Position numbers and translations under genes: made by a program. A DNA stretch of 64,000 nt from Phycomyces nitens (Eukaryota; Mucoromycota; Mucoromycetes; Mucorales; Phycomycetaceae): positions 5,580,001 through 5,644,000 of the forward strand of contig JAHRBC010000002.1 of NCBI GenBank assembly GCA_022702545.1. The letters are read 5' to 3'. A model generated the notes under the pieces. The model saw only the letters and a program-made list of their open reading frames with translations. It was not told where the DNA came from and ran no database searches. This document shows, piece by piece, positions 1 through 10,005 of the stretch; position 1 is the first letter of the stretch; each line of letters opens with the position of its first letter.

Positions 1-169
1 TCATGCTTTCCGCAGCATGCTTCAAAGGTGAAAAAAAATTTCAGACTCTCTCCTTTTTTTTTGGTTCCCTTTATTTTTCCTTTTCCTTGCTTTTTTGATA
101 TTGGCGCCTTTCTCTGGTAAGACATTTTTTATACCTCTTTATACACACAAATTAACCTCTTTTTCATAG

Positions 170-680
170 ATGTGCGCTCCCATTGCAACTCATCCTTTCC
201 ACAATGGCCATCTAGACAAATACTCACTGGCCGCATTCACTGGTACCATCATCTTGATAAAAATTATTTTCACTTTCTCTTTTAGATTGGCCAAACAACT
301 TATATAGGGATGCCATCGGCACCAGGTAAAATTTTTTCTTTCAATCATACTTGTTCCCTCTCTGACTCTATTCCATTGTAGACTGCCCTTTCTATTCATG
401 CCATCGGCCTCCTCCATCATTCGCAATTGTAATCATAAAGGTAATATTCTTTATAAATCTCTTTTTGCTTATCCAAAATATTATTCAGATTATTTATTAA
501 TTATTATTATTATGTGTTTTATAGACTCACTTGGGCTTCCTTTACACACCATACCCCCTACTTTGATAACCCATTTGGCTCCTGGTATGTAAATTAAATA
601 TATCATCACTCTGTTCACCCATATTAATTTTTATTCCCTTTTTTATAGTAAAACCTGCCACACAGCCCATCCAGCCTTAA
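170..680 (+). CDS. putative micro-exon gene, unknown product (87 aa if coding)
   Basis: A chain of canonical introns runs through this stretch: exons 170-242, 286-325, 382-440, 525-584 and 649-722, with further splice-like borders at 116/117 (donor of an upstream exon), 722/723, 794/795 and 841/842. Introns are 43-84 nt, T-rich, and end in TAG or CAG. Taking the ATG that is the first base of the exon at 170, the reading frame passes all four junctions without a stop and ends at TAA 678-680, giving 87 residues. The exons are C-rich against T-rich introns. I recognise no domain, signal peptide or membrane segment, and the product is rich in Pro, Leu, His and Thr, as any pyrimidine-rich exon would be. 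It may equally be a spliced non-coding RNA or the relic of a larger gene. Confidence 0.35.
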
Positions 681-844
681 AATTCAAGTCCCCTTTGCAC
701 ACTCTTGCCTATCTCTTGCAATGTAAGTATCTTTTGACACACAAAAATTTTCTCTTTGTACCCCACATCATTAACACTTCTTTATCTTTTACAGAACACT
801 CCTGCAGCCCAAAAAATTGCTGGATATTCATATTTTTGCAGGTA

Positions 845-1961
845 TTTTTTATGTAGAAAAATATTCCATCCAAATAGCAGCAAGCAACCGGGTAGAAACG
901 GCTAGGCATAGGAATAGGCGTAATAATAGACCCTAAACCTAGAAACATTCTATTCTTTCCAATAAAGATAAAAGCGTAAACCATTACCAATCCAATATAA
1001 ACGGGAAATCAAATAATGGGTGATATATTACTGGTGAAGAAGAATAAAGAGGCTTTCAAGTGTTTGATTTGATTGGTCTTGGGTAGTAACCACTAGTAGA
1101 TACATCGAGTTTCTACAACTCGCAACATAAAGATATGTGACGTATCTGAACATTTCAACGACCACGTTGAGACGACCAAAATAGAACCGTTCTTTTAAAT
1201 ACTTTTTTTCATCGTTCCAAATCAGATCTATATACCGAAAGTGCTAACAGACCTCACCTGCGGCACATTTTTACATGTTTCTACTACTGCAAACCACGAC
1301 ACCGAGGTACCTGTGAAGCTAGCATGCCTCCTAGTTGAAAAAATATTTAAACTAGGTGAAACCCACCCCTTTTCAGTACCATAATGCCGGATTTCTGGTA
1401 CTACAAACAGCCCCTCTTTTGCAGTGCAAGGGTCCAGAACAGGCCTAGGAGGGGTCGGAGGCCAGACCAGTCTGAAGAAAAGGTCCAAACTGAGTAGGAT
1501 GGCTGATCCCCAAGTTTCTTTCTTTTTAATTTTCTCTATTTTATTTTATCACACTTTATTATTTTCTTTTTTATACTCTTTCCTTTGTGAACCCTTTCTC
1601 ACTTTCTTGCAGGATTGCACCATTCTGTACTTCTTTAGTTTATTTTTCTTACTTCTTTGTCTTACTCTTTTCTTTACTATTTTACAGTATCAAATATTTT
1701 TTTTTCTTTTTTTAGTATACAAAAAATCGATTGTCCAATTAAAGTCCTCTATTTCATCTCCGAAATTTCCTAATATGGGAGTAAAAGAGTTAATAATACT
1801 GAGAAGGATATTTGAATACTATGAAATAAAGGGGAAGTTTTTAATATAATTAACTTTTTGAGTTATGAATACCAGTTAATATATATTTTTTATTTCTCAA
1901 ATACTGCTTCATCGACAATACTATTTATCAACAAAAAAAACACTTTTCTCTTATAAGAACT
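845..1961. other. AT-rich spacer without a supported gene
   Basis: Low-complexity T-rich tracts (about 1520-1710) alternate with unique sequence. Open frames here are pyrimidine-tract artefacts with no recognisable protein. A small G/C-rich patch near 1430-1480 stands out but I can assign nothing to it. Confidence 0.6.
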
Positions 1962-2243
1962 GTAAAGAACATCCAATTGGTAATTCTGATTAACCAATCA
2001 AGATCATATCTGGCTATTTTCGTGCAAACCAATAGTATTCATGATTTTATATCCTTGTAAAGACCCCTCCTAGAACCAATCGTTATAATTATCTTTACAA
2101 ATATTATCTAGCATTATTCATATAAATACCCCTAGATCTTGCTCATAAAAAACCATCCAAATAACATCTTTATTTAAACACATCTTCCCAAACTCTCTAC
2201 CTGATAATAAATACTCAGCATGCAACCCAAACTCCCTACTAGC
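1962..2243. repeat. degenerate solo LTR, same family as 26756-27042
   Basis: The sequence runs from TGTAAAGAACATCC to about CTACTAGCA and aligns along its length with the reverse complement of the LTR at 26756-27042. Shared blocks include ACCAATAGTATTC, CCTTGTAAAGAC, AGAACCAATC and TCATATAAATACCCCTAGA. The last block holds the probable TATA box of the LTR. No target duplication is visible, and the two ends have drifted, so this is an old copy. It lies just upstream of the Crypton remnant. Confidence 0.75.
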
Positions 2244-2411
2244 AATGTCTCTAAAAGACGTATGGTCAGAAGTTCTGTTAATGAAAGAACTGGTGAAGAA
2301 AGAGAGCTGCAACCAGCAGTGCTACCTATCCAAAGGGTGGCCTCTACTGAGACGCAGCCAGCAAAGCGCAGCTGAGGCCGTCCAAGAAAGAATGTCCAGA
2401 TTGAGAGTACC

Positions 2412-5013
2412 ATGGCATCCAATGTCGTTGATCCCAGAACTGTTGTATCTAACAACACCTCTTTCCATACCGTGACTTCAAGAGATCTTGATGAGTTGGA
2501 CTATGCAGTTGAGGCATTAATGAGAAAAGTGCGCCCAAGTACCGCATTGGCCTATAGACAGCCCTTGGCACACTGGAAGGTATTTTGTCATTTTAATTTT
2601 TTAATATATTATTATAGTTTTGTTATTAATCTTACGTGTATTTTACTTCATGTATTATAGGGATTCTGCGATGCCAACAAACATAGATTTAATATTGATT
2701 CCGAATACCCTTATACTGTGGATCCTACTGAGCTACACTACAAAAGTCTAAGGGTATTATGTAGATAAAACTTATAAAATAAGCTACTTAATTGTATAGT
2801 TTTACTATGCTTTTGGTAATATATAATCGTGATCTGTAGTAGACTAAAAAGATATGGGGGTGAACTGAATCATCCTCCCTACTGGTGTACAAGAATCCAA
2901 TGTAGAATATTTAAATGCCCTCAAACAGTGCAAAACTTAAATATACATTGTAGCCACAATATATTCCTAGTCGATCTACCCTTTTTTGCATTGCATTTTA
3001 CAATACACAGACAGTTTGTGTCAGGGGAGATTGACCACTTACAAACAACCAGTTTTATCTTTCATTATATTTTATAGTGGGTTTTATAATATGTTTTAAC
3101 AGTCCATCAAGGATGATTGTAGACTATTGCAAGGTAATTGTAGTTATTCTATGCAAACAAGCCTCTCTGGTTTGTTGTTTTTTTGGAGCAATAGATTCTG
3201 AAAATTTTTATTTTTTGTTTTATTTAATAAAAAATACATTTGCGCTATATATTCTAGTCTCTAGATTATTTCTTTGGTATATCTATTCTACCAATCAATA
3301 TTTCTTGGTCGGCACCATCAACTGGTTCTTAATAGAGCCAGGATACTTACCTAGCTGAGAGAAAGCCAATACTGTCTAAAAGTAAAAGAGAAGATTGTTA
3401 GTAAATTATTTTTATATAAATCATTCATTCTTATACTTACATTTTTAATATAATAAACAAAACATTTGATAGACTCTCTGTAATATACTAACAAATGATT
3501 ATTGTCTAATAGATATATATTAATATTTGTAGATAAACAATATGTAATACTAAAATATTAGTTTACTTACAAGATATAGCCATTGGAATGGCCAGATAAT
3601 TTCAATCGGGAATCCATATAAGAGCATAGCAAGATGTCTGTGATAGATGTTATTAAAGAGGACATATTTATAATATAAAAGGTTTATCAGAATATTATAT
3701 TGAGATAGATAGAAAAATAGAATTTGCGGCTATATATAAAAGAGTGATTTAGTTAATAAAAAATAGCTTTAGCATAATATGATCTTACCTTTGGATATAC
3801 AGCCAAGTGCAATAGAGAGCCCCATAATATATTTATAAGCAGTTACCTATGAATAATAAAATATATTGAGTAAAAAATATATTCACAAGAGAAAGAAAAG
3901 AATTAATTACCAGAGTATTTTGTGGTAATATTTAGGCACAAAAGAATATAAAAAATAAAAAGGAAAAACAAATACTTTGTATTAAAAGGCTGTTTGACCC
4001 TGATAAAATGCGGGCAATAAAAATGATAATCCAAAAGAATATGCCTGCCGTCATTTTCATATCTTTGTAATTTATAGTTTATTAGGTTGAAAAAGATGTC
4101 TTGATATAGAACAAGAGTGTACACAATGCTGTTAAATAATAATAAAACTATAAGACAATTTATTATCTTCAGTCAACTTATTTACTTGCAAGCATACTGG
4201 TCATATTTCTCTTTCTTCTTATGAGAATAAACATGATAATAATTGATTTGTTTATTATTTCTACTCCAATTAATTTAATGATATAGTTACAAGAAGTAGA
4301 AATAAATCACAAGCAAATATGACATCTAAAAGGCTCTACTTTATTATTCTATCCAATAGAACATATTGAATAATATAATCGCCGTCAAAAATAAAAAAGT
4401 TTATTATGTTTAACTTCAGTCTACTAATGGTAAGATAATATAGTAGTTTGCTATGAATGAAACCACTCAATTTTTGTAGTGCTAGTGGTTGCTTTCTTCA
4501 CCGAATTTGTCTTTAAGCAAACATACAAAAAGAACATCTCAATTGGCTCAGATGTTAGAACCCAAATCTATCTAAGGATAGAAGATGAACCAACAACTTC
4601 TGCAACTTTACCTCAATGTAAGAAATAATTAGATCTGGATATAACATTTAGTCAATTGTAAATTATATATTTAATTAATCCTGGATTAAATTTGGCTTGT
4701 AGTAACAGAGGCTGCTCCCATCAGTAAAGACAGAAAATCCAAAATCCTTGAAGTGCCTTTGAGTTTTGAGTCTGTCAACCAGTACAAGAAAGTGTTGATG
4801 TATCTGCACAGTTACCAGCAAGAAACTTGACGAATCATTTGACCATCACCAAAAAAAACAAAAGAACTCATTGACCTGTTGAAGGAATATGAACGAAATC
4901 TTGTCTATGACCAAGTTCAGACAAATGCAGACAGAGCTGCTCATTGTGTGATCAGGGACTCCTATAAATCCGGCCAACTGATTAAGATTCTTAAGTCTCT
5001 TTGGATATCCACC
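2412..5013 (+). pseudogene. Crypton tyrosine recombinase, N-terminal half
   Basis: Exon 2412-2579 begins with ATG and carries a core-binding-like segment (RPSTALAYRQPLAHWK), then a GT-AG intron, then exon 2661-2753 (starts GFCDANKHRF). The recombinase resumes near 4485 (FFTEFVFKQTYKK), with an intron about 4620-4700, then the block SFESVNQYKKVLMYLHSYQ. A stop (TGA, about 4829) follows. The protein picks up again in another frame from about 4841 (KELIDLLKEYERNLVYDQ) to the insertion point at 5013. Family knowledge: this pattern of a W-K/FC segment followed by a Y-x-x-x-x-x-L-x-x-Y-Q helix is that of fungal Crypton recombinases. Stops and frame changes show it is dead. Confidence 0.75.
2754..4480. 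other. AT-rich interval inside the Crypton, possibly an inserted unknown element
   Basis: The Crypton frame leaves through a splice donor at 2754 and re-enters near 4485, 1.7 kb later, far longer than the 50-80 nt introns seen elsewhere. The interval is AT-rich and has no ORF I recognise. Splice-like borders appear on the minus strand but their phases do not join. I could not find a target duplication or LTR ends. Confidence 0.45.
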
Positions 5014-5240
5014 TGTGGTAAAACCACCTTTAAATACTATTACAAATTGGCTTAACAAAAACTAAGTAACAAAATCCACTCAAGTAGATTTAAGTTACAC
5101 TAATATCTAAAAGCCCTATTAACACCCAGTCAAGTATTTATACACAAATCCTACAACAGACAGAATTTTAGTTTCTCTTTTACTTTGAGAAATAAATATC
5201 AAGTAAAATTGACTTATCGTGTTTTAGTAATTTTGCTACA
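5014..5240 (+). repeat. 5' LTR of Ty3 copy 1
   Basis: 227-bp LTR bounded by TG...CA. A TATA-like TATTTATACA lies at about 5135-5145, placing likely transcription start near 5158-5160. Its first bases can form a hairpin (GTGGT-AAA-ACCAC). Confidence 0.93.
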
Positions 5241-5300
5241 CTTTTTTCAATTTCAATATTTCCCTTTTCAAAATATTATCAAAAGAGAAAAAATTCTGTC
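5159..5300 (+). promoter_or_regulatory. LTR start region with an 11-nt complement just before the gag ATG
   Basis: GACAGAATTTT at 5159-5169, where the transcript probably begins (about 20-25 nt after the TATA-like box), is exactly complementary to AAAATTCTGTC at 5290-5300, which sits two bases before the gag ATG at 5303. The pair is conserved in copy 2 (26056-26066 with 26181-26190, ten pairs) and in copy 3. This resembles the self-priming arrangement of Tf1/sushi-type Ty3 elements, but the putative primer site lies about 50 nt beyond the LTR end, which does not fit simple self-priming. Confidence 0.4.
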
Positions 5301-5302
5301 AA

Positions 5303-6169
5303 ATGGTCAACCATTCTGAAAATATTTCTACCGCTGAAGCTACCCTCAATAACCAGGTAGCCCAACTATCAGTTACTGAGGATGTAGAGATGGCGGAATC
5401 AATTTTGTCCAACAAGACAGAATTGATGAAAGAGGACAACTCCTCTACAAAGGAGTTGACCGATGAGGAGAAGAAGAGCAAGTACAAACAAGACTCTCTT
5501 CGTCAATGCATCAGATCTACTGAGCAGGAGTTGGACAACATCCAATTGGAGATGATCAACATTGCCACAAGACCAGGACTACAGTCCAAGGAAGAGAGAC
5601 TTGCTGAGGAGGATCTCCAACAGAGGACCGTTCTCTTAACCACGAGACTCAAGTTATTTCGGGCTTCTATGAAGGAGGAGGAAGAGAAGACCAACAGGCT
5701 GTTGGAAGATGATTCGCAACCCGGCGGATACAAAGGAGCAGGGAACTGCATGTACTCACTTAGGGACATACCCAAGTTCCAAATCAATGCCATGAACATG
5801 GTGTACTTTCCCAGTGAAATGGTTTACGAGGATGTGAACGCATTTGCCGTCGCCTACGAACTCTTTCTGAATCTATCAGGATTGGGTGGAAAAACAGGAT
5901 GGAAGAAGTTATTAATCATGGTTTTTCATGCGACTTTCCACCATTGGGTGCAGGAAAAACTGTGTTTGGCTGAGTCATGGCAGGAAGCCAAGAAGATGAT
6001 GGAGGAGAAATTTAACTCCAACATCGCCCGTGGCAAGAGCAGGCTCAGCATCCTGTTCATGTCAATCCGAGACGATGAATCGGTGGAGGTCTACTCCATG
6101 CGTTTCTTGAAGGAGGCTAACAAGGCCGGGTTCAACAGCGAGGACACGACCTTGGCTGAATTCTTTTGA
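5303..6169 (+). CDS. Ty3 copy 1 Gag, N-terminal part (288 aa, ends at a frameshift)
   Basis: Residues 1-130 are polar and probably coiled-coil, and residues about 150-285 form the conserved capsid-like block (KFQINAMNMVYFP, FHHWVQEKL, RFLKEANKAGF). In copy 2 the equivalent protein continues without a break, so the TGA at 6167-6169 reflects loss of one base near 6160-6167, not the natural end. The ATG at 5303 matches the start used in copies 2 and 3. This Gag is clearly more diverged from copy 2 Gag than the neighbouring pol region is. Confidence 0.85.
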   Translation: MVNHSENISTAEATLNNQVAQLSVTEDVEMAESILSNKTELMKEDNSSTKELTDEEKKSKYKQDSLRQCIRSTEQELDNIQLEMINIATRPGLQSKEERLAEEDLQQRTVLLTTRLKLFRASMKEEEEKTNRLLEDDSQPGGYKGAGNCMYSLRDIPKFQINAMNMVYFPSEMVYEDVNAFAVAYELFLNLSGLGGKTGWKKLLIMVFHATFHHWVQEKLCLAESWQEAKKMMEEKFNSNIARGKSRLSILFMSIRDDESVEVYSMRFLKEANKAGFNSEDTTLAEFF

Positions 6170-9100
6170 AGAGTTTACCATCGTCATGGTATGATCCCAT
6201 CTTCAATAACCTGAGCACAGGCAAGGAAGACGTAAGCTTTGTCAAGACGATTGACCAGGTCACCCAAGCCGCCAAAAGAGTTTCTGCCCCGCGTTACAAC
6301 AAGGGAGACAAGAGGAAATTCTCGAGGGAATCAAACGACCTCTTCTGCAGTGCTCATGGAGGCTACACCGCAGATCACGATGAGGAGAATTGCAGTCAGG
6401 CCGAGCAAGGCAAGAGAGTGAGAAGGGAGCTGGTCTACCACGATGAGGCCAGGTCAAATGGCAACAAGCCAAGAAACCTGGGCTCGAAGAACCTTCCGTA
6501 CCGAGCCACCTCCACAAACCAGAAACCACTAGTTTCTAACAAGATGGAGGACCGTAGATGCAAGTTCTGCAAAGGACCGTTTGCTCGGGGCCATACTTGC
6601 GAGGCATATTACGATGTGTTCCCAGAAAGAAGACCAGAAAACCTGGCAGCCGGAAGAAACGTCGCCATCAACATGGTGACGTCTTCTGATGGATTGAACA
6701 AGAGCAAGTGGGCTCCGTACAACAACAACCACCACAACAATAACAACAACCGCAACAACAACAGCGGCGGCGGAGTTGTGTACCCTGGCAGGAGCCAAAT
6801 TCAAGACGCGATGAGCAATGCCATGAGCTCTGACCCCTTCGACAACGAAGATTGTAAGTTGGCTGAAATTAATGGAGAAACATATCCATCCAACAAATTG
6901 TTATTGACACCTATTGTCATAGAAGGAACCAAGCTCATGGCCATGTGCGATTCTGGTGCCGACACCACGTGTATTAACCAATACACATTTAATAAATATT
7001 TTGCGCACAAACAAATCTTTCCAGTGCAGGGTGTGATAAAAAACTTTGCACATGAAAGTAGCAATTACCCTGAGAGATTAGGTCAGACAGAATTACTGTC
7101 AGTAGTATATGGAGATGCTCCATTTCGCTGTACCCATCAATTTGAAGTCGTAAATTTCCCTAATCACATAGCAGCCCAAGCTGATATATTGTTGGGAACA
7201 GATATATTCGAAAAGTTGGATATCCGAATGACGGGAATTGCTTATCGTTACCCTAAAGAATTTGAAGAGAACTACTCAGAACCGCAAGATTTAAACTTTG
7301 ATACAAATAATTATTATAATCCTGAGAACAGCAATTATGGAACTGAATTGGAAAGACAACAATTTTTCCAAGATATTTCGGTGGCCATACAGAAGAACGA
7401 AGATATCAAACCCGGTACATTCTGTAATGTACCTGCTTCAGAAGTACGTATTCCTATGAAGCAAGACGGAACAAATTGTTATATTAGACAATACCCCCTA
7501 CCATATAAATACATGCCCGAAATACAAAAGCAGCTTAACGAATGGCTACAGAGTGGCTTGGTAGTACCAGCAGAACCAAGTGCCCGATATAACTCTCCGT
7601 TGTTAGTAATCCCTAAGAAAGGAGACGATGGTGCTTTAACAAAGCTGCGTATAGTACAGGACTTACGTCGGATAAATATCAACATATCAGATTCACACAA
7701 AGAGGACTATGCAGTCAACTGCATTCAAGATATTTTCCGAAAAGTTGCCAAACCAGGGATGGTGTTCTCAAAGTTGGACTTAAAAAATGCTTACCACTCA
7801 TTTAAAGTCAAAGAATCCGATCAAGAAGTACTTTCCTTTACCTTTGAGAACAAAACATACAAATGGCAAGCTTGCTGCTTTGGCTTAAAAACTATTACAA
7901 GTTTATTTTGCAGAGTTATCAAGATAATTCTTGGGGATACTGAAGGTGTCAAATCCTACGTTGATGACTGTATTTTATTCAGTACCCCTGCACAACATGC
8001 TCAACTCGTACAAACCATGATAAACAAGCTTACAGCTGCTAATCTAAAACTCAATGTACAAAAATGCAAATTTTTCCAAACTACAATCTTTACCTTGGGA
8101 TTTGTCGTTGGCCCTGGTATTACCAAAATAGACTTTCGAAAACTATCGAATATTCAGGAATGGCCAATCTGTCGATCTGCAGAACAAGTCAGAAAACTCA
8201 TGGGAACTATCACATTTATGAGAGACTATATTCCATTGAGCTCCAAACTAACTGCACCTTTGGATCAATTACGCTATGAACCTAATGTCAAAGAAAAATG
8301 GAATAACACACATACAGAATGCCTAGAAGCCATTAAGCAAGTTCTATTATCAAGTGCGGTATTACATGCCCCAGATATGAGTAAGAAGTTTTACATGCAA
8401 ACCGATGCCTCGCTTTATGGCGTATCTGCTATTCTGTACCAAAAGGCGGAGGATGGGCGCACTAAGCATATTGCATTTATATCCAAATCTTTGAACAAAC
8501 ATCAAAGGTTATGGTCGACCAACCGTCGCAAAATCTATGCTATTATATTTGGGCTGGAAAGGTTTAGACCTTTATTGCTAGGCAACCCAAACCTAGAAAT
8601 ACGAACGGATCACTCAGCGCTAGTTTATTTATATTCTAGTAGCTATTTGTCCAGTAACCTCCAAAATTATGTCGATACTCTCAACGAATACGGGCGACTG
8701 AAAATCAGCTATGTCAAAGGAGTAGATAACACTCTACCCGATGCGCTGAGCCGGCTATACCCTCCGGTTGAAGAAGATGTGCAACAAAAGAAAGAGGAGG
8801 ATCAAGTCATCCGTAAAATGCTAAAATATATTATGATAAAACAACAGAACATCGAACCCAATGTTACATCTAACTATGAAGTAAAGAAAAGAGGATCACA
8901 CTTCACCAAACGTCAAATAGTACATAGCAAAGACAAAGACCTACATATCCTAGCCGTTAAACTCAACAATGAGCAATTCAAGGAAGCTACCTTAGATTAT
9001 TTGATTCCACCTCTAGCTGACAGAAAGTCATTGGTGGAAGAAGCTCACAAAATGGGACACTTTGGCATAGAAGGCGTAGTACAATCACTACTAAGTGATG

Positions 9101-10005
9101 GTATGTATTGGTCATCAATGTATAAAGAATGCAAGGAAATCATATCAAACTGTATACCTTGTGCGCAACATACCATTGTAAAAAGAGGGTACAACCCCAA
9201 GAAAAGCATAGTGGCTTGGGATGTATTCGATCATATTGCAATGGATTTGGCAGGACCTTTTGCAGTTACCGAAAACCAAAACCTATACATATTGGTAGTG
9301 GTCGATGTAGCAACTAGATACATTATTGCCAGACCATTACCCAACAAACAAAGTGACACTGTAGCCAAAGTCTTAACAGGGATATTTGGAGATTATGGTA
9401 TTGCAATCGTAGGACGATTCATTCAATCGGATAATGGTAGGGAATTCAGGAACAGCCTGATGCAATCTATTACCCAGATTCTGGGTATCAAACATAAATT
9501 TTCGACTGCCTACTACCCACAAGGAAATGGAATTGCTGAAACTAGCATCAAAATGATAACAAATACCTTGCGCAAATTATGTGGACAAGACTTCAGAAAC
9601 TGGGATGACATACTACCTACAGCACAACTATGCTGCAACTTAAAGATCCATACTAGATCTGGTTCAAGCCCATTTTCACTCATGTTTGCGCATAAGGTTA
9701 ATAAACCTGGAGACTACTCTGCCAACGATACACAGCCATCTACAACCAAAGAATGTCTTACTGAAGAAGAAATACTTCAGCGAGCAGAAAAAATGTCAAC
9801 AATAGTATTTCCTGCAATTAAGAAACATACAATGCAACTCATCGAAGAATATGACAAGAAATTTAACAAGAAACATTACCTTATCGATATACCTTTGGGA
9901 CAAACAGTCATGGTACGATTACCATCGAGAGATACAAAACTATCGCCACTATTTGAAGGTCCATTTGTAGTCGTTCGCAAAACGGAAAGTAACAACTATG
10001 AGTAA
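6166..10005 (+). CDS. Ty3 copy 1 Gag C-terminus and Pol (zinc knuckle, protease, RT, RNase H, integrase)
   Basis: A single 1279-residue frame. In order: end of Gag; a knuckle-like CKFCKGPFARGHTC (C-x2-C-x7-H-x-C, unlike the usual C-x2-C-x4-H-x4-C) near 6560-6600; an Asn-rich linker; aspartic protease with DSGA at 6949-6960; RT with YVDD at 7957-7968; RNase H (TDASLYG near 8402); integrase HHCC zinc finger (H-x-x-x-H...C-x2-C, about 9047-9170) and D,D,E residues in MDLAGPF, QSDNGREF and GNGIAE. The RNase H motif that in copy 2 reads RREIYAI reads RRKIYAI here, losing a probable catalytic Glu. The frame ends early, at TGA... after a 13-bp tandem duplication (9988-10000 and 10001-10013) that shifts the frame. 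The initiating ATG shown by position is not a real start; the natural protein is a Gag-Pol fusion. Confidence 0.9.
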   Translation: MKSLPSSWYDPIFNNLSTGKEDVSFVKTIDQVTQAAKRVSAPRYNKGDKRKFSRESNDLFCSAHGGYTADHDEENCSQAEQGKRVRRELVYHDEARSNGNKPRNLGSKNLPYRATSTNQKPLVSNKMEDRRCKFCKGPFARGHTCEAYYDVFPERRPENLAAGRNVAINMVTSSDGLNKSKWAPYNNNHHNNNNNRNNNSGGGVVYPGRSQIQDAMSNAMSSDPFDNEDCKLAEINGETYPSNKLLLTPIVIEGTKLMAMCDSGADTTCINQYTFNKYFAHKQIFPVQGVIKNFAHESSNYPERLGQTELLSVVYGDAPFRCTHQFEVVNFPNHIAAQADILLGTDIFEKLDIRMTGIAYRYPKEFEENYSEPQDLNFDTNNYYNPENSNYGTELERQQFFQDISVAIQKNEDIKPGTFCNVPASEVRIPMKQDGTNCYIRQYPLPYKYMPEIQKQLNEWLQSGLVVPAEPSARYNSPLLVIPKKGDDGALTKLRIVQDLRRININISDSHKEDYAVNCIQDIFRKVAKPGMVFSKLDLKNAYHSFKVKESDQEVLSFTFENKTYKWQACCFGLKTITSLFCRVIKIILGDTEGVKSYVDDCILFSTPAQHAQLVQTMINKLTAANLKLNVQKCKFFQTTIFTLGFVVGPGITKIDFRKLSNIQEWPICRSAEQVRKLMGTITFMRDYIPLSSKLTAPLDQLRYEPNVKEKWNNTHTECLEAIKQVLLSSAVLHAPDMSKKFYMQTDASLYGVSAILYQKAEDGRTKHIAFISKSLNKHQRLWSTNRRKIYAIIFGLERFRPLLLGNPNLEIRTDHSALVYLYSSSYLSSNLQNYVDTLNEYGRLKISYVKGVDNTLPDALSRLYPPVEEDVQQKKEEDQVIRKMLKYIMIKQQNIEPNVTSNYEVKKRGSHFTKRQIVHSKDKDLHILAVKLNNEQFKEATLDYLIPPLADRKSLVEEAHKMGHFGIEGVVQSLLSDGMYWSSMYKECKEIISNCIPCAQHTIVKRGYNPKKSIVAWDVFDHIAMDLAGPFAVTENQNLYILVVVDVATRYIIARPLPNKQSDTVAKVLTGIFGDYGIAIVGRFIQSDNGREFRNSLMQSITQILGIKHKFSTAYYPQGNGIAETSIKMITNTLRKLCGQDFRNWDDILPTAQLCCNLKIHTRSGSSPFSLMFAHKVNKPGDYSANDTQPSTTKECLTEEEILQRAEKMSTIVFPAIKKHTMQLIEEYDKKFNKKHYLIDIPLGQTVMVRLPSRDTKLSPLFEGPFVVVRKTESNNYE

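Noticed and set aside
3340..4204. Series of minus-strand exons with good splice signals and hydrophobic peptides (for example GFPIEIIWPFQWLYL)
   Set aside because: The splice phases do not join into one frame and no family pattern holds across exons. It resembles the KDEL receptor only in one short stretch, so I do not call it.
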